Notes: generated from the letters alone by a model not told the origin. DNA of 64,000 nt from Pseudoxanthomonas sp. SL93 (GCF_026625825.1 NZ_CP113065.1:2294001-2358000); one strand, 5' to 3'; positions 33,863-43,372 are shown, counted from the stretch's first letter. Numbers and translations are program-made.

Positions 33863-34159
33863 GATCGGCGGGGCCGTCCGGGCCGTCAAGCGACAACAGG
33901 GGAACGCAGATGATGGCGCGGCGTATCCGGCACACCCCATTTCCGTCGCCCGGACAAGGCTGCCGTGGCCCGGTGGCATCCCCGGTGTCCGCTTGGCACG
34001 TTTCGCTGCGAATGTGTTTCATGTTGGCCGGCCGCAGCCCCCTTCGCACCGGCCCGACCCTCGTCCCTGCTTTGCCCCGGGCGGCAATGCCCTGCGCACG
34101 ATTCCTCGACTCCCCGGCTTCGAACATTTACACCATGTTCCCAAGTAGCGTCCATCGCG

Positions 34160-36796
34160 ATGCCTAACGCCAAAGCCCATGCCTTGGAGTTGTTCGACGA
34201 ATTCGCGGACATGCCGCATCACCGGCAGTCGCGGGCGCTGGCGCAGTTGAAGCAGGACGATCCTGCGCTGCATGACGCGCTGGTGGAACTGCTGGTGGCG
34301 GACGCCGTGGAGCATCCACTGGACGCTCCTCCCTTCGGCGTCCTTTCCGCCAGCGAGCCCGCGGACGCCCTGCTGGACGGCAGCCAGCCGGAATCCCGCC
34401 TGGGGACTCAGTTGGGCGCCTGGCGCATCGAACAATTGCTCGATGTGGGAGGCATGGGCACGGTGTACGAAGCACGTCGCGCCGATGGCCACTACCAGCA
34501 ACGCGTGGCGTTGAAGTGCATCCGCGCGGAGCTGTCCTCGCCCGCGCTCATCGCCGCCTTCCTCAGTGAGCGAAACCACCTGGCGCAGCTGGAACACCCG
34601 CATATCGCCACGCTGATCGATGGTGGCGTCGAAGCCAACGGGCTTCCCTGGTTCGCGATGCGCTTTATCGATGGCGTTTCCATCGACCAGTGGTGCGACC
34701 AGCGTGAAGCGGGCATCCGGCAGCGCATAAGACTGCTGATCCAGGCCTGCGATGCCTTGGCGTACGCGCACCAGCAGCAGGTGCTGCACCAGGACCTCAA
34801 GCCTTCCAATCTGCTGGTGACGCCGCAGGGACATGTTTTCCTCGTCGATTTCGGTCTGTCCGTGACGCTGGGCCACGGCGTATCGAACGCGCCTCGCATC
34901 GCCATTTCCAACGGCTACGCCGCACCGGAGGTGCATGCCGGCGCACCCGCCACCGTTGCCGGCGATGTGTACGCGATGGGCGTGGTCATGTACCGATTGC
35001 TGTGCGCGGAATGGCCCGCGCCGCTGCACCCCGTGCATGCACGCATCATGCGTCCCGAGACCCCGAGCCCGCGCCATATGGTGGAATTGCTCGAGCATGC
35101 GGCCAGCGCGGTGGCGCGCATGCGCGGGCGCGGGAACAACCGTCGACTGGTACGCGAAGTGGCCGGCGACCTGGATGCCATCGCGTGGAAATGCGTGGCC
35201 ATCGATCCCACCCAGCGCTACCAGAGCGCCACCGAGCTACGCGATGAGCTGCAGCGCTGGCTTCAGCACCGCCCCGTCGCGGCACGGGCGGGCGGCTGGG
35301 GCTACCGGACCCAGCGCTTCCTGCGGCGCAACGCGATCACCGCCACGCTGGGAAGTGCGGTCGGACTCTCGTTGCTGGGCGGGCTCGGCGTGGCGACGTG
35401 GCAATTCCGGCGAGGCGCCGACGAAAGCGAAGCCGCGCGCCAGATCGGCGACCTGTTCGAGCAGATGCTGGGCACGGCCACGCTGTCGGGCCTCAGCGAC
35501 ACACGTGTTCCCCCCCAGCAGCTGCTGGCCGAAACCGAGGCGCGGCTGCGGTCGCAGTCATTGGAAGGCCAGCCGGCGCTCAAGGCGCGCGCCCTCTCCA
35601 CGCTGGCCCGCAGTTATGCAGCGATGGGCAACTATCCGCATGCGCTGCGGCTTGCGACCGAGGCCAGCCAGCTCGATTCGGATGACCCGCAGCAGAGTCT
35701 GGAGACCAGCGCGACGCTGGCATCGCTGCTCAACCTGCAGGCCCGCCATGCGGAAGCCCGTGATGCGGCACTGGCCGGCATCCAGCAGAACGAGCGACTC
35801 GACGGCGACACCGGCCTGGCGGACATCCGTCTGCTCACCGAACTTGCACGCGCGCACTGGGGCCTGTCCGAGCACGACGTCGCACTGGCGACGCTGGCGA
35901 TGGGATTGCAGGCCGCGCAGTCGCTGCGTGCCGACAGCCTGGCGCAACCCATGGCAGAACTGCTCACCCTGCGCGGCCAATGGCAGGGCCAACGCCTGCA
36001 GTTGAAGGAAGCCCAGCACGACCTGCAACGCGCCGTGGCGCTGTCGGAGCAGACGCATCCGTTGGTCGCCGATGCTGCGCGCGAGCAGCTGGTCGAGATC
36101 ACCTCGCGCCTGGGCCAGCAGGAAAGTGCCATCGCGCTGGCGAGACTCCTGCTTGAGCATCGCCAGCAGCGTCTCGGCAAAGAGCACCCGGATACCGCAC
36201 GCAGCTGGCGCGTCCTTGCCGAGCAGCACTACCGGTTCAACCAGTACGCAGAGGCGCGGCACGCATTGGGCAATGCCAGCACGCTCCTGATGGCTACCTT
36301 CGGCGCAGAACACCCCGAGTACGCCAAGGCACTCGGTCTGCAGGCGCGACTGGCATCCCGCCAGTCGCCCGGAAGCGGCGTGCCGCAGGCACGCGACACC
36401 ATTGCCTTGCTTGAACGGGCGCTCGGACCTCTCCACGTCCAAACGCTGCAGGCGAAGGAAGATCTGGCCAACCAGCTTTTGGATGCCTTGCCCGCGCACC
36501 AGGCCCCTCCCGCCTCCGCGCCCATCAACGAAGCCATCGGCCTGCTGGAAGAAGGCACGCGGGCGGCGCAGCAGCGCAAGCTGCCCATGCCGGAGCGAAA
36601 ACTGGCGCTGGCGCGCGCCTTGATCCTTCGAAACAGGACCCACGCCGACGGCACCTCCGACCTGCCCGCCGCCGAGAGCATGCTGCAGGAAGCGTTGGTG
36701 GAATCACGCCGCTACCTGGGGGCACAGCATCCGACCACCCTGCGCGTGCGCAACGCCCTGATGCAGCTGCGCATGCCGTCGTACGCCCACCCGTAG
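34160..36796 (+). CDS. Transmembrane Ser/Thr protein kinase with C-terminal TPR region (PknS/PknT-like)
   Basis: An 878-residue kinase. After a helical N-terminus, the kinase domain spans residues about 88-370: glycine loop LLDVGGMGTVYEARR (first Gly replaced), ATP-anchoring Lys in RVALKCI, catalytic loop HQDLKPSN (His210-Gln211-Asp212), DFG at 230-232 and APE in YAAPEV. HQD replaces the usual HRD, so this is a non-RD kinase. One membrane helix lies at about 394-417 (SAVGLSLLGGLGVATW). The remaining 460 residues are TPR-like helical repeats, expected in the periplasm as the sensor. It probably phosphorylates the sigma factor encoded 297 bp upstream. Confidence 0.92.
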   Translation: MPNAKAHALELFDEFADMPHHRQSRALAQLKQDDPALHDALVELLVADAVEHPLDAPPFGVLSASEPADALLDGSQPESRLGTQLGAWRIEQLLDVGGMGTVYEARRADGHYQQRVALKCIRAELSSPALIAAFLSERNHLAQLEHPHIATLIDGGVEANGLPWFAMRFIDGVSIDQWCDQREAGIRQRIRLLIQACDALAYAHQQQVLHQDLKPSNLLVTPQGHVFLVDFGLSVTLGHGVSNAPRIAISNGYAAPEVHAGAPATVAGDVYAMGVVMYRLLCAEWPAPLHPVHARIMRPETPSPRHMVELLEHAASAVARMRGRGNNRRLVREVAGDLDAIAWKCVAIDPTQRYQSATELRDELQRWLQHRPVAARAGGWGYRTQRFLRRNAITATLGSAVGLSLLGGLGVATWQFRRGADESEAARQIGDLFEQMLGTATLSGLSDTRVPPQQLLAETEARLRSQSLEGQPALKARALSTLARSYAAMGNYPHALRLATEASQLDSDDPQQSLETSATLASLLNLQARHAEARDAALAGIQQNERLDGDTGLADIRLLTELARAHWGLSEHDVALATLAMGLQAAQSLRADSLAQPMAELLTLRGQWQGQRLQLKEAQHDLQRAVALSEQTHPLVADAAREQLVEITSRLGQQESAIALARLLLEHRQQRLGKEHPDTARSWRVLAEQHYRFNQYAEARHALGNASTLLMATFGAEHPEYAKALGLQARLASRQSPGSGVPQARDTIALLERALGPLHVQTLQAKEDLANQLLDALPAHQAPPASAPINEAIGLLEEGTRAAQQRKLPMPERKLALARALILRNRTHADGTSDLPAAESMLQEALVESRRYLGAQHPTTLRVRNALMQLRMPSYAHP

Positions 36797-36920
36797 CCCG
36801 ACGCCGACCGGCGGCGTCCCCCGTGGCAGGCCGGACGACCGCACCGCACGCAGGTGCAATCCACGCCGAAGCCGCTGCGCCACCCTGTGTCACCACTGTG
36901 GGCACCTTCTCGGAGTTCCC

Positions 36921-37556
36921 ATGTCCAGCCCCGATACCGGCTATCCCGCCGGGCGCACCGCGCTGCTGTTCGTCGATCCATACAACGACTTCCTGGCCGA
37001 AGGCGGCAAGCTGTGGCCGCTGGTGTCCGAGGTTGCCCGCAGCGTCGACTTGCATGCGCACCTGCGCGCGATCTGTACCACGGTCCGCGAAGCCGGCCTC
37101 CCTGTCTTCATCGTACCGCATCATCGCGCGGAGCCCGATGACTTCCGTGGCTGGGACCACCCCACCCCTTACCAGCTGGGCGCCTCGCGGGTGCAGCCCT
37201 TCGCCAAAGGCAGCTGGGGCGGCGAATGGCATCCGGAGTTCGCCCCGCAGCCCGGCGACATCGTGGTGAAGGAGCATTGGGGCTCCAGCGGCTTCGCCAA
37301 CACCGACCTGGACTACCTGCTGAAGCAGCATCGGATCAGCCACCTGATCCTGGTCGGCCTGATCGCCAATACCTGCATCGAGACCACCGCACGCTTCGCC
37401 GCCGAACTCGGCTACCACGTCACCCTCGTGCGCGACGCGACCGCGGCGGCGAGTACGGCCGCGATGCACGCGGCGCACGAGATCAATGCACCCACCTTCG
37501 CCCACCGCATACTGACCACGGCGGAACTGCTGAAGGCGCTGTGCACGCCTTCGTAA
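36921..37556 (+). CDS. Isochorismatase-like cysteine hydrolase
   Basis: A 211-residue member of the isochorismatase/cysteine hydrolase superfamily with the full catalytic triad: Asp19 (LFVDPYNDF), Lys117 (VVKEHWGSS) and Cys152 (IANTCIETTARFAAELGY, cited as IANTCIET). A cis-peptide-type Ile/Ala-Asn precedes the Cys. Members hydrolyse isochorismate, nicotinamide, biuret or similar amides; the specificity is unknown. It is followed after 43 bp by an SDR gene on the same strand, probably an operon. Confidence 0.93.
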   Translation: MSSPDTGYPAGRTALLFVDPYNDFLAEGGKLWPLVSEVARSVDLHAHLRAICTTVREAGLPVFIVPHHRAEPDDFRGWDHPTPYQLGASRVQPFAKGSWGGEWHPEFAPQPGDIVVKEHWGSSGFANTDLDYLLKQHRISHLILVGLIANTCIETTARFAAELGYHVTLVRDATAAASTAAMHAAHEINAPTFAHRILTTAELLKALCTPS

Positions 37557-37599
37557 CCCGGCGCCCCCCATCGTTCGCCCCGACCTCAAGGAGATCACC

Positions 37600-38310
37600 A
37601 TGGAACTTGCTTCTGCCGTCGTGCTTGTCACCGGTGCCAACCGCGGATTGGGCCACGCGCTGGTGGAGGCGTTCCTGCAGGCCGGCGCGGCCAAGGTCTA
37701 CGCGGGTGCGCGCGATCCCGCCACCGTCACGGCCACGGGCGCAATACCAGTCGCGCTGGACATCACCTCCCCCGACACCATCACGCGCGCCGCGCAGGCG
37801 TGTGGTGATGTCAACGTGGTCGTCAACAACGCCGGCATCGCGCGCCGCACCTTCAGCCTGAAAGCAGACACGCTGGCGGACATGCGCGCGGAAATGGATA
37901 CGAACTACTGGGGGCCGCTGTCGATGGCACAGGCATTCGCGCCCGTGCTTGCGCGCAACGGCGGGGGTGCCCTGGTCAACATCCTGTCGGTGCTCAGTTG
38001 GCTCAGCGTGCCTGGCACCGCCGGTTACAGCGCCTCCAAGGCCGCCATGTGGTCGATGACCAACGGCCTGCGCAACGACCTGGCCGCGCAGGGTACGCAG
38101 GTCGTCGGTCTGCATGTCGGCTACATGGACACCGACATGACCGCCGGCGTCGACGCACCCAAGGCCAGTCCCGCCGAGGTTGCCCAGCAGGTGGTGGACG
38201 CGTTGCGGAACGGTCGTCGTGAAATCCTTGCGGATGCGCTCAGCCAGCAGGTGAAGGCCGGCCTGTCCGCACCCGAGGCGGTCTACCTGCATCCGGCTGG
38301 CGAAGCCTGA
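37600..38310 (+). CDS. SDR-family oxidoreductase
   Basis: A 236-residue classical SDR: TGANRGLGHALVEAFLQAGA at residues 11-30, NNAGIARR, catalytic Ser in NILSVLSW, and YSASK as YxxxK. GYMDTDMTAG in the substrate loop resembles short SDRs acting on carbonyl compounds. AAGGAG lies close before ATG 37600. It ends 12 bp from the convergent gene at 38323. Substrate unknown. Confidence 0.93.
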   Translation: MELASAVVLVTGANRGLGHALVEAFLQAGAAKVYAGARDPATVTATGAIPVALDITSPDTITRAAQACGDVNVVVNNAGIARRTFSLKADTLADMRAEMDTNYWGPLSMAQAFAPVLARNGGGALVNILSVLSWLSVPGTAGYSASKAAMWSMTNGLRNDLAAQGTQVVGLHVGYMDTDMTAGVDAPKASPAEVAQQVVDALRNGRREILADALSQQVKAGLSAPEAVYLHPAGEA

Positions 38311-38322
38311 CAGACAGCCGCG

Positions 38323-38742
38323 TTAGGCCTGACGAGCGCGTGGCTGGCGCAACGCCCACGCGGCGCCAAGCCATGTCTGCAAGGGCGGGCACAGCAGCAG
38401 GCCCGCGCTGAACCATCGGGGCCAGTCGTTCCCCAGCATCCGCACCGCCTGCACATGAATCGCCAGCATCACCACGAACAGGAAGACCGCATGCGGGCGC
38501 CGTGCGCATGGCGCAAGCTTCACGACCAGCCAGTTCGCGGCCACGCCGGCAATGAGCACCCATGCCAGATCCCATGACAGGCGCTGATCACCGCCGGAAG
38601 CAAGCCCGATCGCATCGCCGAGTTGGCCACCCGCCTCGTTCACCAGCGGCACCATGGCCAAGGCGAGCACGAAGGCGACGCAGGATCGCAGCGCGATCAC
38701 TGCGCCCCGTTTGAAACCGATGCGTCCCCTGTGGGTATCCAA
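38323..38742 (-). CDS. Hypothetical inner-membrane protein
   Basis: A 139-residue protein with about four hydrophobic segments: residues 14-32 (VIALRSCVAFVLALAMVPL), 58-74 (DLAWVLIAGVAANWLVV), 84-101 and 112-131. Arg-rich termini put both ends in the cytoplasm by the positive-inside rule. I do not recognise the family. It is located 17 bp after the stop of the lipoprotein gene on the same strand. Confidence 0.7.
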   Translation of the reverse strand: MDTHRGRIGFKRGAVIALRSCVAFVLALAMVPLVNEAGGQLGDAIGLASGGDQRLSWDLAWVLIAGVAANWLVVKLAPCARRPHAVFLFVVMLAIHVQAVRMLGNDWPRWFSAGLLLCPPLQTWLGAAWALRQPRARQA

Positions 38743-38759
38743 GGCAACCGGCAGCGGCG

Positions 38760-39167
38760 TCAGAGCTTGCCTTCCGAACCGGTATACGCCGCGCCCTGCA
38801 CGTTGCCCTGCTCATCGGACAGGCAGGACCACGGCGCATCCGCGCCGGGCACCTGCACGGTGACGCCCACGCCGGCCTCCGCCCACAGCACCTCGGTGGC
38901 CGTCAGCGCGGACAGCGCCACGCCGGTCGCCTTGGCCACCGCCGCCAGGCAGGCATCGCGCGCCACCGGATAATCGTCGCCGACCCCTGCAGAGGCAGCA
39001 GGCACGGCAGGTGGCGGGGCTGCAGGCGTCGCGGGGGCAGCGGGGCCAGCCGACACAGCGGGTTCCGCCTCGACGGCAGGTGCCGCAGCGACGTCTTCCC
39101 GCTTGCCGCAGCCTGCCAGCAGCAAGGACACACTGACCGATACGAGCATGGCAATGGACTTCTTCAT
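38760..39167 (-). CDS. Hypothetical lipoprotein with Ala/Pro-rich linker
   Basis: A 135-residue lipoprotein. The signal and lipobox are MKKSIAMLVSVSVSLLLAGC (Cys20), followed by an Ala/Pro linker (residues about 27-62) and a small globular domain (ARDACLAAVAKATGV, VTVQVPGADAPWSCLSDE) with two Cys that could form a disulfide. The domain recurs in small Xanthomonadaceae envelope proteins but has no assigned function. ATG 39167 is chosen for the clean signal sequence. Confidence 0.85.
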   Translation of the reverse strand: MKKSIAMLVSVSVSLLLAGCGKREDVAAAPAVEAEPAVSAGPAAPATPAAPPPAVPAASAGVGDDYPVARDACLAAVAKATGVALSALTATEVLWAEAGVGVTVQVPGADAPWSCLSDEQGNVQGAAYTGSEGKL

Positions 39168-39250
39168 GGCGCACATCTCCGGGCGGACGTTGTAGCGCAT
39201 GCTAGCCGCAGCCCGTTCATCGCGGGTGAAACAACGGGACGCGGCTTCGT

Positions 39251-39763
39251 TCAGTGCTGCGCGGCGGCGGCGGCGCGCATCTCTTCTTCGGAGGCGGCGC
39301 GGTGGCCGTAGCTCAGCACGCGTGTCATGCGCCACGCCTCGCCTTCCCTGCGCCACACCATGACGAACTTCGCCACGCCTTCGCACTGGCCGCTCGCGCG
39401 CTGGCAGAAGCGATGCTCGCCTTCCTCCACCGCGCCGAAATCCTTGATGGGGTAGATGCGCAACGTGCCGGGTATGAGCTCACGGCGGACCTTCCCGCAG
39501 ATGTACTTGCGCGTGCCCTCCACCACGTCCTCGCGGGTCCACGTAACGCCGCCGTTGTCGTGGTAGAACTCCACGTCCGGCACGAAGTAGGTCGCGAACG
39601 TCTCCAGGTCGCAACGGTTGTAGGCGTCGAAGACCGTGCGATCCAGGGCAGCCACCGTATCGAACAGCGGGCCGGACGTACCGCTGGCGGCATCCGTGTC
39701 CGCGGCGCTGGCTGTAGAAGGCAGCATCAGGCAGGCAAGCAGCAGCGGGGCGGCGATCTTCAT
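39251..39763 (-). CDS. Exported NTF2-like (DUF4440-type) protein
   Basis: A 170-residue protein with a signal peptide (MKIAAPLLLACLMLPSTASA) and an NTF2-like domain: LDRTVFDAYNRCDLETFATYFVPDVEFYHDNGG (cited as FDAYNRCDLETFATYFVPDV) and KFVMVWRREGEAWRMTRVLSYGHR at the end. NTF2-like folds host diverse enzymes and binding proteins; no catalytic residues are evident. Probably periplasmic. Confidence 0.9.
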   Translation of the reverse strand: MKIAAPLLLACLMLPSTASAADTDAASGTSGPLFDTVAALDRTVFDAYNRCDLETFATYFVPDVEFYHDNGGVTWTREDVVEGTRKYICGKVRRELIPGTLRIYPIKDFGAVEEGEHRFCQRASGQCEGVAKFVMVWRREGEAWRMTRVLSYGHRAASEEEMRAAAAAQH

Positions 39764-39855
39764 GCAGGCGACACCGTGGATGGCAGAGGCCCCAGCTTAT
39801 CCGAACGCTGCGTGCACCCTCCCCTGCCATGCGGCCACCTGCCGGAGGTCACGGA

Positions 39856-40608
39856 TCACGCCGTGACGGACTGTGCCAGCCAGGTGGCGTAGCGCGTCGG
39901 CATCAACCGTGCATCCGCGCCGGGCATCAGTGAGCGATCATCCAGCACCACGCCGAAATAGGGCACCGCGGCGTTGGCCACCACCGCGCTGGCATCATGC
40001 TTCGCGCGCAGATAGTCGCCGACGAAATCGGACAAGGGGCGCGACTCCGGGCCTGCCACCTCGCGGATGCCGTTGACCGGTGCGGCCAGCGCCGCTTCAG
40101 CCACCGCCGCGGCCACGTCTTGCGCGGCCATCGGCTGCATGGGGGCGGTCGACAGGTGCACGGCGCCATCCCGCATGCCCGCCTGCGCGATGGCGCCCAT
40201 GAACTCGAAGAACTGCGTCGCACGCAGGAGGGTGTAAGGCACCGGTGAGGCCTGGATCAGCGCCTCCTGCGCCAGCTTGGCGCGGAAGTAGCCGCTGCCC
40301 GGCAATCGCTCGGTGCCCACTACCGACAGCGCCACGTGGTGCTTTACGCCCGCGGCGATTTCCGCGGCCGACAGATGGCGACCCGCGGCCTGGAAGAAAT
40401 CCATCGCCGCCTGGTCCTCGAACGAGGGTGCGTTCGCCACATCCACCACCACCGCAGCGCCGACAAGTGCATCGGCCAGTCCTTCGCCGGTGACGGCATT
40501 GACGCCGGTGGAGGGTGCGCCTGCCACCACCTCATGTCCCTGCGCGCGCAGCGTGCCGACCACCTTGCTGCCGATCAGTCCGGTACCGCCGATGACCACG
40601 ATCTTCAT
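39856..40608 (-). CDS. NAD(P)H-binding SDR-a5-like protein (NmrA/quinone oxidoreductase-like)
   Basis: A 250-residue atypical SDR. The Rossmann motif is VIGGTGLIGSKVVGTLRAQG at residues 4-23, then VVDVANAPSFED, HHVALSVVGTERLPGSGYFRAK (YxxxK-like) and YTLLRATQFFEF, typical of NmrA-like/SDR_a5 proteins that bind NADP and may sense or reduce quinones. ATG 40608 has AGGAG upstream. It may be co-transcribed with the NTF2-like gene 92 bp downstream. Confidence 0.92.
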   Translation of the reverse strand: MKIVVIGGTGLIGSKVVGTLRAQGHEVVAGAPSTGVNAVTGEGLADALVGAAVVVDVANAPSFEDQAAMDFFQAAGRHLSAAEIAAGVKHHVALSVVGTERLPGSGYFRAKLAQEALIQASPVPYTLLRATQFFEFMGAIAQAGMRDGAVHLSTAPMQPMAAQDVAAAVAEAALAAPVNGIREVAGPESRPLSDFVGDYLRAKHDASAVVANAAVPYFGVVLDDRSLMPGADARLMPTRYATWLAQSVTA

Positions 40609-40942
40609 GTCCCGCTCCTGTGCTGGGGAAGTCGCACGCGACGCGCCGTGCCCCGCTGCTGCATGCCAGGACGGGCCAGGGCGCACGGGCGTGACAGCCG
40701 GGGCCGGGGCACCTCCCCCTGCCGCGTCGGTTTGCCGGCGCCATGGCACGGGCGCACACGTGGGATGCGGAGTGCATCGCATTCCGTGTCACGGTCTACT
40801 GGTAGCAGGGCGGCCGGAACACGGCCGCCTGCCACCAGCAACGGAATTTGCGACCGCGTTGGCACACGTCGCACCCCGGGGAATCGCTAGCATGGCGGCC
40901 ACGGGCCACCGTCAGGCCCTGATTTCCGTGCAAGGAGCACGC

Positions 40943-41365
40943 ATGAACACATCCGCGATCACCGGCCTGGCCGGCACCTGGCAGCTGCTGCCGGACCAGT
41001 GCGACTACCAGTTGGGCAGGCCGCCACGCAGCGCCCGCTACCGGCTGGGCTACGACGCCGACGGCACGTTGTCGATCGCCTCGGAGTGGGTCAGTGCCAA
41101 TGGGCAGCGCTATCGCGTCGCATTCGACGGACCTGTCGACGGCAAGCCGCACGCGTACCACAGCACGCCGCTGGTGGATGCGCTGAGTTTCGAATCCGTG
41201 TCGCCCACGCAGCTGCATTCGGCCACCTGGCACGAGGGTCGGCAGGTGCAGTGGTCCGAGCGCGAGCTGGTCGATCAGGACACCCTGGTCATCCGCATGC
41301 ACGGCCACCTGAGCAACGGGCGCCCATACACCAACGTGGGTGTGTACCGCCGCCAGGCGGCCTGA
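40943..41365 (+). CDS. Hypothetical soluble protein
   Basis: A 140-residue protein without a signal peptide. The pattern ITGLAGTWQLLPDQCDYQLG followed by alternating beta strands (RYRLGYDADGTLSIASEWVS, YRVAFDGPVDGKPHAY, DTLVIRMHGHLSNG) looks like a small beta-barrel resembling lipocalin-like domains. No family assigned. AAGGAG is six to eight bases before ATG 40943. It converges with the glycosidase gene at 41402. Confidence 0.8.
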   Translation: MNTSAITGLAGTWQLLPDQCDYQLGRPPRSARYRLGYDADGTLSIASEWVSANGQRYRVAFDGPVDGKPHAYHSTPLVDALSFESVSPTQLHSATWHEGRQVQWSERELVDQDTLVIRMHGHLSNGRPYTNVGVYRRQAA

Positions 41366-41401
41366 AGACAGGGCATCACGCCCACGGGTTCTCCACACCC
41401 C

Positions 41402-42718
41402 CTACCTGCTGGCGGCTTCTACCCGGAATGGCAGGTTGGCGTAGGCCGCGTGGCCTTGGCCATCGTGGACTTCCACGAACAGGCGATAGTTGCCCGGCGT
41501 GCCCGGCGCGTTGAAGCGCAGGCCGCCTTTTCCGTCTTCCTGCATGCGCACCCGCACGCGTGGCGGCACGTCTTCGCGATCGCCGCCGATCGTCTTGGCC
41601 ACACTCTCGTGCAATACCGTCCAGCGGTAACGCAGGGCATCGCCGTCGCTGTCTTCGGCATCGGCCTGCGCCAGGTATGACGCCCCCGGTTGCAGCGTGA
41701 TGCTGTCGGCCGCCCGGCGACCGTCCAGCGTGAGCGGCGTGATGGAAGGCGCGCGGTTGGCGGGCCAGCGTCCGGTCCAGACATACTCCATGGCATCCAC
41801 GGCGGGCGTGCTTTCGCCACCCGGCAGGAACAGGCCGTACCACGTCGGCGTGCGCTCCTGCTTGTTGCCCCAGAGGAACACGTACGAGCCCAGGCCCTGC
41901 ACGGTATCGCGCGCGATCACCTGTTCGTAGCGCTGTTGCAGCAACTGCGCCTTGCGTGAGGCATCGTCCTCGATGGGCGCCTGCCATGCCGTCAACGGAC
42001 TTTCCCAGTGCCCGGTCGGACCCCATTCGGTCACGATGTACGGACCGGTCCATCGGCTGGCGCGCAGCTTGTCCGGCAGCGCCCCGATGTCGCCATACAG
42101 CTGGATGCCGATCAGGTCCAGCGATCCGGCACGCGTCTTCAGCAGGTCGATCAGCTTCGCGTCGAATCCCGCCACCGTGGTCATCACCGGATGGTGGGGG
42201 TCGACTTCGTGGATCGTGTCGGCGATCTGCCCGACGGCATTCCAAACCTTTGGGTTGGAATACTCCAGGTTGAGCTCGTTGCCCACCACCCACATCAGCA
42301 CGGCGGGATGATCCTGGTAGAGCTGCACTTCGGCGCGGATGCGCTGCAGCTGGCGGGCGACCGCCGCGTCATCGTCGTAGTCGAAGCCGTGGCGTTCGTT
42401 GCCCACCTCGATGCCCATTGCCACCTTCAGACCGTTGCGCTGTGCACGGTCCAGCATCCCACGCACTTTCACGTGATCCGTGCCCGTGCTCCAGGTGCGG
42501 AAGGAGTTGCCGCCACGCGCAGCGAGTTCTTCCTGGCTGCCGCTCGCCAGCCCGGCCCCCTTCACATGAAAAGGCTTCCCGTCCACTAGCAGGCGGTAGC
42601 GACCATCCTGCTGCTCGATGCTTACCTGCGAAGGTCCAGTCTTGGCGGATGATTGCGCGGACACCAAGGGCGACAAGCAGCACAGCGACAACATCAGGAC
42701 CAGCGAGCGAACGGACAT
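41402..42718 (-). CDS. Exported glycoside hydrolase, GH2-type TIM barrel
   Basis: A 438-residue secreted protein. The signal peptide is MSVRSLVLMLSLCCLSPLVSA. A GH2-like catalytic barrel follows: LLVDGKPFHVKGAG (the RxGxN-type entry of GH2 enzymes), MWVVGNELNLEYS with acid/base Glu, and YIVTEWGPTGHW with nucleophile Glu. A C-terminal beta domain (about residues 330-430) resembles a carbohydrate-associated Ig/PKD-like module (DSDGDALRYRWTVLHESV). It lacks the N-terminal jelly-roll of full GH2 beta-galactosidases. The specificity is unknown; beta-glucanase/mannosidase-like activity is possible. Confidence 0.85.
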   Translation of the reverse strand: MSVRSLVLMLSLCCLSPLVSAQSSAKTGPSQVSIEQQDGRYRLLVDGKPFHVKGAGLASGSQEELAARGGNSFRTWSTGTDHVKVRGMLDRAQRNGLKVAMGIEVGNERHGFDYDDDAAVARQLQRIRAEVQLYQDHPAVLMWVVGNELNLEYSNPKVWNAVGQIADTIHEVDPHHPVMTTVAGFDAKLIDLLKTRAGSLDLIGIQLYGDIGALPDKLRASRWTGPYIVTEWGPTGHWESPLTAWQAPIEDDASRKAQLLQQRYEQVIARDTVQGLGSYVFLWGNKQERTPTWYGLFLPGGESTPAVDAMEYVWTGRWPANRAPSITPLTLDGRRAADSITLQPGASYLAQADAEDSDGDALRYRWTVLHESVAKTIGGDREDVPPRVRVRMQEDGKGGLRFNAPGTPGNYRLFVEVHDGQGHAAYANLPFRVEAASR

Positions 42719-42910
42719 GCGGAGAGAAGTCCTGCGAGAGTGGACACCCATGCCCGCCGAATCCTGCACGAGCCGCTGCATCATGCCATGTGGCAAGGTG
42801 CACCGTGATCGGGCACGACGCCCCGTTGTCGCCCGCGGATTACACTTGCACGCTCACCGTCGCTGCACACCCGGGGCAGCGCCCTCTTCATCGCCCTTCC
42901 AGGAAACGTC

Positions 42911-43372
42911 ATGCGGAAAGCAAGGACACGATCGGCGCAGGTCGCGGCATTGGCGCTCTGCCTCGTCTTGGTGGGCCAGCATGCATCGGCCCAGGACAGC
43001 CGCGATGCCGACACACGCGCGCCGCAGCTCGATGCGTTGTCGCCGGAAGTGAAACAGGAGATCAACCAGTTGGCCCAGGGCCTCACTCGTGTCCAGCAGG
43101 AGGATGTGCCCCTGGCTTGCGGCAAGGCCGTGGAGAACGCCCGCTGGGGCGTGGAAACCATGCTGGAAGTGGGCGAGCGCAACATGCAGGGCGGCTATCT
43201 GGCGCGCGCGGATTACGAAGCCACGGCCAAGCCACTCAATGCGCTGCTCGCCCAGTTGACGCTGGCGGACTGCGAGTCCGCCACTGGCACGCGCCGCGAT
43301 TTCTACCAGTGCATGTCCAGTGACTACAACCATGTCTATGCCTGCGGCAAGGCGCACCCGTTCGAGCACTGA
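42911..43372 (+). CDS. Hypothetical exported protein with conserved cysteines
   Basis: A 153-residue protein with a signal peptide (MRKARTRSAQVAALALCLVL... ending ASA), then a mainly helical body (VKQEINQLAQGLTRVQQED) with four Cys after the signal (PLACGK, ADCES, YQCMS, YACGKA), probably in two disulfides in the periplasm. No family recognised. It is located 50 bp before the MscS gene on the same strand. Confidence 0.75.
   Translation: MRKARTRSAQVAALALCLVLVGQHASAQDSRDADTRAPQLDALSPEVKQEINQLAQGLTRVQQEDVPLACGKAVENARWGVETMLEVGERNMQGGYLARADYEATAKPLNALLAQLTLADCESATGTRRDFYQCMSSDYNHVYACGKAHPFEH

Noticed and set aside
33910..34167. 85-codon frame between the ECF sigma factor and the kinase
   Set aside because: Low-complexity composition, no ribosome binding site, and it runs into the kinase start in another frame.
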